A stretch of DNA of 64,000 nt from Comamonadaceae bacterium. Its GTDB lineage: Bacteria; Pseudomonadota; Gammaproteobacteria; Burkholderiales; Burkholderiaceae_C. Below, in pieces: positions 18,376 through 27,256 of the stretch. A program made the translations under genes and the position numbers. Under the pieces are notes generated by a model, which was given only the letters and a program-made list of their open reading frames with translations, had not been told where the DNA came from and searched no databases. Numbering within the stretch: the first letter of the stretch is position 1; the number at the start of each line of letters is the position of its first letter. The stretch spans positions 124,001 through 188,000 of the forward strand of contig CANJPU010000001.1 in assembly GCA_947476285.1 (NCBI GenBank), read 5' to 3'.

Positions 18376-19464
18376 TCAATTGGATGCTTCAGGTCTGCGA
18401 ATGAGCGCGGTGGCCGCATACCCGCCGAATGAGCCCCATCCAGGCAGCACGGCAGCAAAATAGCTTCGCCCCCCAGCCACGATGATGTGGATGTCTTGCG
18501 GTCTTTCAGTGGGCGGGACCATGGTCTTGGAATTGCGCACGTCGTAGCGGAACGAATAGCGCCCTGTCTCGATCAGCGCCTGGCGCACGGGGTCGCGGTG
18601 CGCGACGATGGAGGCCCTGACCTCAGACAAAGGCCGGCGCGCGTTCTCCCAGAGATACTGCCGCACATCGTTCTTGGACCAACCGCGCTTAGCGAATTCC
18701 TCCGCATTGATGGGGTTCAGAACCACCAGCGTCTGGCCCCCGTAGAGCATGTTGTTGCAGCCGTGCGCGGACACCGCCTCTGACAGCGTGTAAAGCATCT
18801 CGTCGGGTACGCCCGAGCAATGAACACTGTGTGGTGCTTCGCAGGCAAAGGCCGTGACTGCGCTCGAACCCACGGGACAGCCGCGCTCCACATGCAGCGG
18901 CTCCCACGGATTGTCTTGCTCTTCCTCGGCAATGCAAAAGGAGTATTCACCGGGGTGCGACATCGTTGCCTTGTCCGACTCACCGGTCACGGCGCCGCCC
19001 AGATTCCAGATGGCCAGGCGGATGGCTCGGCCCACCGCACCGTTGGAGCGATAGCCGTTGCCAAATACACCGTCGCGCGAATTGAAGTTGAGCTCTCTGG
19101 CAATCGGGCCGTTGACGATGGCCAGCGAGACACACATGTGCGTGGTCTGGCTCACGCCGTTGAGGTTGTGCTCTGGCATCAACATCGCCTCCAGCGCGGC
19201 GATCACAACCGGAAAGTGTTCCGGCCGGCAGCCACCCATCACGGCGTTGATAGCGAGCATTTCAATCGTGGCCTCTCCCCCAACGGGTGGCACCGGGCCC
19301 AGGCTTTCGCCGCGGTCCCGGCCGCTCCCGGCCACCATGGCATCGACCAGTTTGCGGGTCGGCAGGACCACAGGCAGTCCGTCGGTCCAGCCGCGCTCAA
19401 AGAAAAGCTCGACGGCTTGTTCGTAGTCGTCTGTGTGGAACGAGTCCGCGCCAACTTTACTCAT
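18376..19464 (-). CDS. Stand-alone homolog of the C-terminal domain of the UGSC-type selenoprotein at 22916..24640
   Basis: 362 aa; FFERGWTDGLPVVLPTRKLVDAM...MLAINAVMGGCRPEHFPVVIAALEAML...IVNGPIARELNFNSRDGVFGNGYRSNGAVGRAIRLAIWNLGGAVTGESDKAT; aligns by eye to the fused domain (LWTDGLPVIPPTRERVEKF...SIAVNGVMAGCRPQYMPVLVALIEAMV). Confidence 0.8.
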   Translation of the reverse strand: MSKVGADSFHTDDYEQAVELFFERGWTDGLPVVLPTRKLVDAMVAGSGRDRGESLGPVPPVGGEATIEMLAINAVMGGCRPEHFPVVIAALEAMLMPEHNLNGVSQTTHMCVSLAIVNGPIARELNFNSRDGVFGNGYRSNGAVGRAIRLAIWNLGGAVTGESDKATMSHPGEYSFCIAEEEQDNPWEPLHVERGCPVGSSAVTAFACEAPHSVHCSGVPDEMLYTLSEAVSAHGCNNMLYGGQTLVVLNPINAEEFAKRGWSKNDVRQYLWENARRPLSEVRASIVAHRDPVRQALIETGRYSFRYDVRNSKTMVPPTERPQDIHIIVAGGRSYFAAVLPGWGSFGGYAATALIRRPEASN

Positions 19465-19500
19465 GCCACCATCCTTTGTGTTTGCCGCGTCATCCTAGGA

Positions 19501-20010
19501 TCATGCCGCCAACAGTTGCCTGACGATCTCGGCAACGGCGGCCCTGGCCTTTGCGCGCTGATCATCCAGGGTGTCCGTAGGCTTGCGACTGGGCGTCACG
19601 ACGAACTTCGCTTCGGGCAGACCCTTCATGCGCGCTGTCGCCCTGGCCGCGTTCTCAAACGTATCCCACACGATGGTGACCGTGTGGATGCCCTTTTTTT
19701 CAATCGCTACAGCGTCAAGCACACTGCCCGACGTGCACGCACCTCACATCCCAATGCCGACAATGGCGACCCGGCACTTGGCCGCCTCCTCGATCAGCGA
19801 TAGCGGCGAGGGGTGAGAGCCGTTGGGTTTGTTGAAGCGCTTCACCACCGCGCCGTACTGCTCGCGCAAGTGCAGCTCCACCTCATCCGTGTACACGGAG
19901 TCGAAGTTGTCGTCGACCAGCGCGACGGTGGCGCCCTTGATCGACCCAAGGCTGCTGGCGGCGATCTGAGCGCCAGCAGCAGCACCCCAGACGGGGATCA
20001 TGATGTCCAT
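19501..20010 (-). CDS. Probable selenoprotein, UGSC-like family (U-G-A-C variant); in-frame TGA at 19744-19746 read as Sec89 of 169 aa
   Basis: The track ORFs 19744..20073 and 19501..19722 are in the same frame, separated by one TGA: MDIMIPVWGAAAGAQIAASSLGSIKG...KCRVAIVGIGM-U-GACTSGSVLDAVAIEKKGIHTVTIVWDTFENAARATARMKGLPEAKFVVTPSRKPTDTLDDQRAKARAAVAEIVRQLLAA. The motif position matches the UGSC motif in the other gene. Confidence 0.75.
19712..19740 (-). promoter_or_regulatory. candidate bSECIS hairpin of the UGAC selenoprotein
   Basis: Downstream of UGA: GGU(GCGU)(GCACGU)CGGGCA(GUGUGC)UUG(ACGC). 6-bp upper stem including two G-U pairs, 4-bp lower stem, 3-nt bulge, 6-nt loop CGGGCA with G in the second position; loop begins 14 nt after UGA. 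Confidence 0.45.
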
Positions 20011-20130
20011 CTTCACTCCTTCTTTGGGCGGCAATGCGCAGGCACTTTTTCGGATGCTACATTGTTTGCGCAATGCCCGGCGGCGTCGAGTCGAGTTTTC
20101 TGCAGCTCAGGTAAGTCTTGCTGACCTTGA

Positions 20131-21300
20131 TCATTTCCCGCCTTGGGTACCTGCGCTGCGCCTGGATGCGCCCCAGGTCGAAGGCGTGATCAAGGGGTTT
20201 TGCGATCGCTTTTCCAGCCAATAGGCATAGGAAGGCGCGATGTGCCCGAACGGCGATGCGATGCCGAGCTTTTGCGCCGCGTCGATGGGCCAATTCGGGT
20301 TGTGCAGCAGTTCGCGACCCAGCGCAATCAGATCGGCCTGGCCGGCCCGCAGTATCGCCTCGGCCTGGTCGGCGTGAACAATCAGGCCGACGGCCATCGT
20401 GCGCACATCGGCGCCGGCCCGTATGCGTTGCGCATACTCCACCTGATAGCCGTAGTCGAGCGCGGTTTCGGCTATTGCCGCTGTGCCCATGCCGCCGCTG
20501 CTGCAGTCGATGACGTCGACGCCCAGGACTTTGATCGCTTTGGCCAGTGCGATGCTGTCCTCTATCGTCCAGCCGCACTCGTCAACCGCCGATGCCCGGA
20601 AAAAAAGCGGCTTGTGGTCTGGCCATGACTGTCGCACGCGCCGCACGATCTCGGTCGTCAAGCGCATGCGATTTTCGAGCGAGCCGCCGTAGGCATCGGT
20701 GCGCCGATTCGAATGGGCAGAGAGAAACTGATGCACCAGGTAGCCGTGCCCACCGTGAATTTCCAGCACGTCGAAACCGGCTTGGTCGGCCCGGCGGGCT
20801 GCCTCGCCCCAGGCTTGCAGGTTCTCATCGATATCGGCCTGCGTCATCTGCCGTGGAACGGCATATTGGGCCGTGTGGGCAATGGCGCTGGGTCCGATGA
20901 GTTCCCATGGCTCGCCGTGATCGACACCAGGACAAAAATCCATCGGTGCGCGCCCTTCCCACGGCAAGGACTGCCGCGCCTTCCTGCCGGAGTGGCCAAA
21001 CTGAATGCCCGGTACAGCGCCCTGACTGCGGATGAGGTCCGCGATGCGCTTGAGTGAAGGGACGAAATCGTCTTTCCAGATTCCCGCGTCACGCGCGGTC
21101 GAGCAGCCACGCGGATCGATCTTGGTCGATTCCATGAAGACGAGCCCAGCGCCGCCCGAAGCGATCTTGCCCAGGTGAACAAAGTGCCAGTCGTTCACGT
21201 AACCGCCATTGGCTACATAGGTGAGCATGGGCGACGCCACGATGCGGTTGCGCAGCAGGACGCCCCTGATTTGCAGGGGCGTGAAGAGCGTGTGGTCCAT
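20131..21300 (-). CDS. NADH:flavin oxidoreductase / Old Yellow Enzyme family protein
   Basis: Likely start MDHTLFTPLQIRGVLLRNRIVASPML; GFDVLEIHGGHGYLVHQFLSAHSNRRTDAYGGSLENRMRL. Confidence 0.92.
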   Translation of the reverse strand: MDHTLFTPLQIRGVLLRNRIVASPMLTYVANGGYVNDWHFVHLGKIASGGAGLVFMESTKIDPRGCSTARDAGIWKDDFVPSLKRIADLIRSQGAVPGIQFGHSGRKARQSLPWEGRAPMDFCPGVDHGEPWELIGPSAIAHTAQYAVPRQMTQADIDENLQAWGEAARRADQAGFDVLEIHGGHGYLVHQFLSAHSNRRTDAYGGSLENRMRLTTEIVRRVRQSWPDHKPLFFRASAVDECGWTIEDSIALAKAIKVLGVDVIDCSSGGMGTAAIAETALDYGYQVEYAQRIRAGADVRTMAVGLIVHADQAEAILRAGQADLIALGRELLHNPNWPIDAAQKLGIASPFGHIAPSYAYWLEKRSQNPLITPSTWGASRRSAGTQGGK

Positions 21301-21383
21301 GTCGAATGCCTTGGTGTATTTGCCAGTCATGCCCTGCGGCGCCGCATCCGTGCGTCCCGCTTCCCACACTTGGGACGCGTTGC

Positions 21384-22823
21384 TCAGACGTTCATGACTG
21401 CGACCGAGCGGGCATTGAGGTAGCAATCGAGCGCTTCAGGGCCGCCTTCGGAGCCGTATCCAGAATCCTTGATGCCGCCGAAAGGCATTTCTGCCGAGGG
21501 CATAGCCGGCATGTTGATCCACAACATGCCCACTTCGACACGCCGGGCGAGCAGATCCGCGTTCTTGAGCGAAGCGGTGAACGCATAACCGGCCAGACCG
21601 TAGGACAGGCGGTTCGCCTCTTTGATCGCCTCGTCGAGCTTGTCGAAGCCGCGAATGCCAACCACAGGGCCGAAGGGCTCATCGTTGAAGACCTTCGCGT
21701 CAAGCGGCACATCCGACAGAATCGTGGGTTGCCAGAAATTGCCTGCTGTGCCGATGCGCTCGCCGCCATGCAGCAGCTTCGCGCCCTTCTCAAGGGCATC
21801 CTGGGTGAACTGCGCCATGGCCACAAGCCGCCTGGGATTGGCCAGCGGCCCCATCTGCGTGCCCTCGGTCAGGCCGTCGCCCACCTTGAGCGATTGTGCG
21901 TGCGCGGTGAATGCCTGAGTGAACTCCTTGCGCAGGCTCTCATGCACCAGGAGTCGGGTGGGTGAGATGCATACCTGGCCTGCATTGCGAAACTTGGCCG
22001 CGCTGATACTCTTGACTGCGAGCGCAATGTCAGCATCCTCGCAGATCAGCACAGGCGCATGACCGCCCAGCTCCATGGACACGCGCTTCATGTGCCGGCC
22101 GGCGAGGGCCGCGAGTTGCTTGCCCACGGGTGTCGAGCCTGTGAATGTGATCTTGCGGATGATCGGGTGTGCGATGAGGTAGCCCGAGATTTCGGCCGGA
22201 TCGCCATACACCAGGTTCAGCACGCCCGGCGGAAGGCCAGCGTCCTGGAAAGCCTTCACCAGCGCCGCCGGCGCCGCTGGCGTTTCCTCCGCCGCCTTCA
22301 CGATCATCGAACAGCCAGCCGCCAGCGCAGGGCCGACCTTGCGCACAACCTGATTGACCGGGAAGTTCCACGGCGTGAAAGCGGCCACCGGACCGACTGG
22401 GTCCTTGATCACCATCTGGCGGATCGAAAGGCTGGTGCGCGAGGGCACGATGCGGCCATACACACGCAAGCTTTCATCAGCAAACCAATCGATGATGTCT
22501 GCCGCAGCCAAGGCCTCGCCCTTGGCTTCGACCAGCGGCTTGCCCTGCTCTTGCGAGAGCAGCTTCGCAATGTCTGCGGCGCGCTCGCGCAAGAGCGCAG
22601 CGGCCCTGCGCACGATTTTGCTGCGCTCGATCGCGGGCATGTCGCGCCAGGTCTCGAACCCTTTCTGCGCGGACACCAGCGCCGCATCAAGGTCTGCCGT
22701 GCCGGCATGAGCGACACGCCCGATCTCCAGGCCGGTGGAAGGGTTGAACACAGGCAAGGTGCGCCCGCCGGCCGCGTCGCGCCACTCACCGTGGATGAAG
22801 AGTTGGGTGTTGAGATAAGACAT
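21384..22823 (-). CDS. NAD(P)-dependent aldehyde dehydrogenase (succinate-semialdehyde dehydrogenase-like)
   Basis: 479 aa; [68 protein letters not shown]. Confidence 0.92.
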   Translation of the reverse strand: MSYLNTQLFIHGEWRDAAGGRTLPVFNPSTGLEIGRVAHAGTADLDAALVSAQKGFETWRDMPAIERSKIVRRAAALLRERAADIAKLLSQEQGKPLVEAKGEALAAADIIDWFADESLRVYGRIVPSRTSLSIRQMVIKDPVGPVAAFTPWNFPVNQVVRKVGPALAAGCSMIVKAAEETPAAPAALVKAFQDAGLPPGVLNLVYGDPAEISGYLIAHPIIRKITFTGSTPVGKQLAALAGRHMKRVSMELGGHAPVLICEDADIALAVKSISAAKFRNAGQVCISPTRLLVHESLRKEFTQAFTAHAQSLKVGDGLTEGTQMGPLANPRRLVAMAQFTQDALEKGAKLLHGGERIGTAGNFWQPTILSDVPLDAKVFNDEPFGPVVGIRGFDKLDEAIKEANRLSYGLAGYAFTASLKNADLLARRVEVGMLWINMPAMPSAEMPFGGIKDSGYGSEGGPEALDCYLNARSVAVMNV

Positions 22824-22915
22824 GTTCGTGATGTGTGTGAAGTGGGTGATATTCAGGCGAGCCGGAGTCGCAACGATTCATTGTATGCAGACGCCGTGGC
22901 TGCACCACCGGCGAA

Positions 22916-24640
22916 TCACTGCACGGGCGGCCAGCTCTGGGGCAGCACGATGGGCTTGGCTGTCGGGTAGCCCAGGAAACCATTGTGCGCCATGACGTAG
23001 CAATTCGTACGCAGCGGGTCGCCACTGACGGCGATCATGATGTCCTGCGGACGAATGACGATGGGCACCAGCCGCTGCGGGTCATCGGACAGAGCAAACT
23101 CGGCGGGCGCCTTTCCCTGCGCGACCAGCTCTGCCAGACTGACGCGACCCGGTGTGATGTTGCTGAATTCGCCCAGGTACTTTTCGAAGAGCGCGGCGGG
23201 AATCCGCGCGTGTTGGTAGAGATACGCCTGCACGTCGGCCTTGGACAAGCCTGACTTGGCGATGGTCCTGGCGATGATGGGTGACATCACCAGCAAGGGC
23301 TTGTAGGTCCCCACGCTCAGGCCCAAAGTGAAGTTCAGCTCCCAGCCAGAGATATTCTTGATGGCGTCGGCAAGATAAGGCAGGCACTCCTGCGCTGACT
23401 TGCCGTAGACCGATGTCACGACCTTGCCGCCGGTGAAGCGCGAGATCCACACCGCGTTGTCCCCAGAGGGTATGCCAAACTCGGCGCAGATGCTGGGCCA
23501 GCCTATCTCGGTGAGCACGTCCTGGTTTTCGGCCAGCACAACCCGCCAGGTACCACCGAAGGTGGCCTTGTCGTTGCCACGCCGCACAAATCCAGCCACG
23601 TTGGACAGATAGAGCCGCCAGAAGCGCCCGATGCTTGTGTTGGCCTGGTAGCCATCGCGCATGGCGCCTTGTTCGTAGTTAAAACCCAAGGTCTTGATGA
23701 TCTCGCCATTGATCACGATCTGGGTTTCGGCTCCAGGTGAATTGCCGCTGTGCTCCACGCCGTAGCCCGGATCGACCATCGCTTCGATCAGTGCCACCAG
23801 CACCGGCATGTACTGTGGCCGGCAACCCGCCATCACGCCATTGACCGCGATGCTCCAGACAGTGGCAGCGCGGTTCTCGGGAAGCATCACGCCTATGACT
23901 TCATTGGCCTGGCGATCGGTGAAGGCAAGAAACTTCTCGACGCGCTCGCGCGTGGGTGGAATGACCGGAAGGCCATCGGTCCACAGGTGCTCATAAAAAT
24001 ACGCATTGACTTCGTCGAGTGTGCCTTCAAATACGACTTCGTCCGCTCTGGGCTCTGCGCCAGCCTGAGAGTCGCCCTGCGCGGTGGTCAGATGTGCGAT
24101 GACCTGATCGCAGGTCACCGACAGAATATTGCGCCTGAGTTCTTCCTCGGACTGCACATCCGGGTGTCCAGGAATCAGGGCCAGCCCCAGTGTGGGCATG
24201 CCCATGCCGCGAGAGGCCGCCTTGGCCAGGCTCATGAAGCCCTCGCATATCAGCGACACGCTGGGAACGCCCGCGTTTTCTGCCACCCTGCTCACCCGCA
24301 ACACGGCGGGTGTACAGCTTCCTCAACACCCTACCGCGGAAATCGCCGCATCGACGCCCAGCGCTTTGAATCGGGCGGGCAGCTCAGCCAGCAACTGCCG
24401 CTCATTGGTCGAATGGGTGGAGCCGAATTCCTCATGCCCGATGAACTCGATGTCGGAGAACCGGCTCTTCAACTCCTGGGCCAGCATGGCAAAAATCTCG
24501 TTGCCGCGGAACATGTAGTCCCATAGAAACGCCACGCGCTTTCCGGCAAGTGAACGCAGCTTGGGTGCGACGTCTTTGTCCTTTTGCGTGCGGGCACCTC
24601 GGGGCCAGTACACCGCGTAGCTCGTCTCTGATTGACTCAT
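22916..24640 (-). CDS. Probable selenoprotein, UGSC family: N-terminal UGSC domain fused to the C-terminal domain also found at 18376..19464; in-frame TGA at 24323-24325 read as Sec106 of 574 aa
   Basis: The track ORFs 24323..24640 and 22916..24304 are in the same frame with one intervening TGA: ...FKALGVDAAISAVGC-U-GSCTPAVLRVSRVAENAGVPSVSLICEGFMSLAKAASRGMGMPTLG...; exact UGSC motif plus a strong downstream hairpin. Confidence 0.88.
24288..24317 (-). promoter_or_regulatory. candidate bSECIS hairpin of the UGSC selenoprotein
   Basis: Downstream of UGA: GGAAG CUGU A CACCCGC CGUGUU GCGGGUG A GCAG. 7-bp perfect upper stem, A/A mismatch, 4-bp lower stem (one G-U), 6-nt loop CGUGUU with G in the second position; loop starts 18 nt after UGA. 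Confidence 0.8.
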
Positions 24641-24804
24641 GATGATGTGAAGGAAGTTGGATGAATGCGAAGCCGGTGGCTATTGCGCTGCTCTGAGCTC
24701 TTGAAGGCCCGCATGGCGCAGCCAATTCGCGATGAACCGGCTAATTGTGGTGCCGGCGCATTCACCATGTCAACCGCAAACCCCAAGCGCTCGCCACAAG
24801 GCCC

Positions 24805-26022
24805 TCAGTTTGCCTTGCGCGGCCCACTTGCCAGCAGCAATCCCGCAATGACTGCCGCCGCACCGAACGCGCTATAGGCCAGCAGGTAGCTGCCCGACAT
24901 GGTCACCAGCCATGCACCCACGGAAGGCAGAATCAGCACTCCACTGAACAGTGCGGCCGAACCCAGCCCGGTGGCTTCGGTGCGATAGGCGCCACCGAGT
25001 CGCGCGAACTCGGCATAGGCGATCCCGGTGAAACCATTGACCGTAAGGCCGGCGAGCGCGCACACCAGAAACACCATGGCCACAGGCCACTGCGGGCCGA
25101 ACCAGGCGGCCGCGCACGATGCCAGCCCCATCGCAAAGCCGTGGCCCACCAGCAGCCTGCGCGCCGGTATGAAACGGTCGGCCACCCAGCCCCAGAAAGG
25201 GCGCGCGATCACGCCCGTCACCTGGAAAAGCGCCAGCGCCTGACCCGCAGCGACGAGACCGAAACCGGCGCGGCTGGTGAGCTGCACGGTGGTAAATGCA
25301 ATGAAGCTCAGTTGCAGACCGGAGTAAACAAAACTTGTCGCCACCAGCCGACGCAGCTCGGCATTGCCGGCGAGCAATCGCCTCACTTGACGCAGGCTGC
25401 CGGTGCGCAACTTGCCCGGGTCGCCCGAGCCCTCATCCCACTTGCGCCTCGGAATCTCCAGGCACACGAGCATCACGCCAATGGGCACTGCCAGGATCAA
25501 GAGGGCTGCTTTCCAACCCAAGTGCAAAGCCACTGGCGGCAGTACCAGCGCAGCCAGCACACCCCCCAGCGGCACACTGACTTGCCGGATCGAGAGCACC
25601 AGATTCAGGATGCTGGGCGGCGTACGCGGTATCAGCAGATGTGCACTGACCGGAGCCGTGGCGCCATAGGCCGTGCCCAGCGCGACGGCGCCTGCCGCCA
25701 GCATGACCACGCCACCGCTGACGCTGATCAACAGCATGGCCACCGCTGCAAGCAAAATGAGCTGAGTGACGCGCACGGCCCCAAACCGATGAATCAACCC
25801 GGCCCCGAGCAATGACGAAACAATGCCCACGCCATACACCAGTGATACGAAATAGCCGGTCAATGCACCATCGACCCCGATGTCGCGCGCAATCGCCGGT
25901 GCCAGAGACGGCACCGAGAACGCCGCCATGGTGGCCAGCGTCTGCATCGCCATCGTCACGCCCAGCGGCCCCGTGGGAAATGCAAGCGCAGCCGGTGTGG
26001 GTGCAGGGACGGGATGGGTCAT
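24805..26022 (-). CDS. MFS transporter
   Basis: 405 aa, ~12 hydrophobic segments; FFVSLVYGVGIVSSLLGAGLIHRFGAVRVTQLILLAAVAML; FWGWVADRFIPARRLL. Confidence 0.9.
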   Translation of the reverse strand: MTHPVPAPTPAALAFPTGPLGVTMAMQTLATMAAFSVPSLAPAIARDIGVDGALTGYFVSLVYGVGIVSSLLGAGLIHRFGAVRVTQLILLAAVAMLLISVSGGVVMLAAGAVALGTAYGATAPVSAHLLIPRTPPSILNLVLSIRQVSVPLGGVLAALVLPPVALHLGWKAALLILAVPIGVMLVCLEIPRRKWDEGSGDPGKLRTGSLRQVRRLLAGNAELRRLVATSFVYSGLQLSFIAFTTVQLTSRAGFGLVAAGQALALFQVTGVIARPFWGWVADRFIPARRLLVGHGFAMGLASCAAAWFGPQWPVAMVFLVCALAGLTVNGFTGIAYAEFARLGGAYRTEATGLGSAALFSGVLILPSVGAWLVTMSGSYLLAYSAFGAAAVIAGLLLASGPRKAN

Positions 26023-26058
26023 GGGCAGGCTAGCAGCATAGCGCTTCGCACCCGAAGC

Positions 26059-26976
26059 TCATTCGCCCTGCGGATCCGCCCCTAGTGTAATGCGGGCGAA
26101 CTGCTCGTAGACCTTCACAATCGCCGCGCCGTCTTCGCTGCCCAGACCCGCACCGCGGCCCAACTCGCACACCTGCTGTGCGATGGTGGTCATGAACATC
26201 GGTACCTGCAGTGATTTGCCCAACTGGATCTGCAGTTCCATGTCCTTGAAGGTGCTGTCGAGTCGGCTGCCCGCGAAGTTGCGCGCCAGCATGCGGCTGC
26301 CGGCAGTCTGGAAGGCGACGCTGTTGCCGGTGGCCTGGCTGATCACCGCGAACAGTTGCTTTGGATCGATTCCCGCCTTGGTGCCCAGCACCAGTGCTTC
26401 TGCGATGGTGACGCGGGCTACCTGGAAGATCAGGTTGTTGATCAGTTTCATCGCGGCGCCTTGTCCGATGCCCCCGATGTGCGTGATCTGCGCGGTCATG
26501 TCCTTGAGGATGGGCCGGGCCCGTTCGAGCGCGGCCGCATCGCCGCCGACAAATGCCTTGAGCGTGCCGTCCCTGGCGCCCTGGTCCAGGCCGCTGACCG
26601 GCGCATCGATCATGTCAACACCTTTGGCAGCCAGCGCATCGTGCATGCGCCGCAGCGCCAGGGGATCGATGGTGCTCATGCTGATGACCAGATCACCAGG
26701 CTGCACCGCATCGATGAAGCCGCCGGGACCGACGATGACATCTTGCGCTTGCACGGTGGTATCAACCATGGAGATGAGCTTGCTCGCCCGGCGCGCGACA
26801 TCGGCTGCTGACGTGCCCGCGTGCGCACCGAGCTTGACGGCTCGCTCGACTTTCGCCTTGTCGATGTCATAGACCACCAACTCGTGGCCCGCCTTCAGAA
26901 GATTGGCGACCATCGGGCTGCCCATGGCGCCAAGGCCCACGAATCCGACGGTGCCTTCTCTGGATTGATTGCTCAT
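26059..26976 (-). CDS. NAD(P)-dependent beta-hydroxyacid dehydrogenase (3-hydroxyisobutyrate dehydrogenase-like)
   Basis: Start MSNQSREGTVGFVGLGAMGSPMVANLLKAGHELVVYD; MIDAPVSGLDQGARDGTLKAFVGG. Confidence 0.9.
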   Translation of the reverse strand: MSNQSREGTVGFVGLGAMGSPMVANLLKAGHELVVYDIDKAKVERAVKLGAHAGTSAADVARRASKLISMVDTTVQAQDVIVGPGGFIDAVQPGDLVISMSTIDPLALRRMHDALAAKGVDMIDAPVSGLDQGARDGTLKAFVGGDAAALERARPILKDMTAQITHIGGIGQGAAMKLINNLIFQVARVTIAEALVLGTKAGIDPKQLFAVISQATGNSVAFQTAGSRMLARNFAGSRLDSTFKDMELQIQLGKSLQVPMFMTTIAQQVCELGRGAGLGSEDGAAIVKVYEQFARITLGADPQGE

Positions 26977-27256
26977 GGTGATCTCCGGGTGTTGGGGTTT
27001 GTTTGCGCATTCTGTTGTGGTCGGCGCGTGTTGCTTTGGCCGATCGCCCCGCAAGCATCGTGCCCCAGCAGGATGACACACACCCTACGCAGGTGCGACT
27101 GTATCGACCCCGGCACAAACACGACTGGCCTGCCTTTGCCATAGACACACACTGTCCTTGCCCGAGACATTGCAACTCAATCAGGCAGGCGAATCTGGGC
27201 GTGCGGCACCGGCACGGGTCTTGCACAGGGGATGCACACCTACCAGGTTCGCGCGA

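Noticed and set aside
22916-24640. Interpretation of the TGA-split ORFs as a pseudogene, or as two separate genes
   Set aside because: One in-frame TGA with no frameshift, exact UGSC motif, strong correctly spaced hairpin, and a second gene nearby with TGA at the homologous motif position. It remains the formal alternative until selABCD is confirmed. Both genes also use TGA as terminal stop, so the C-termini should be checked too.
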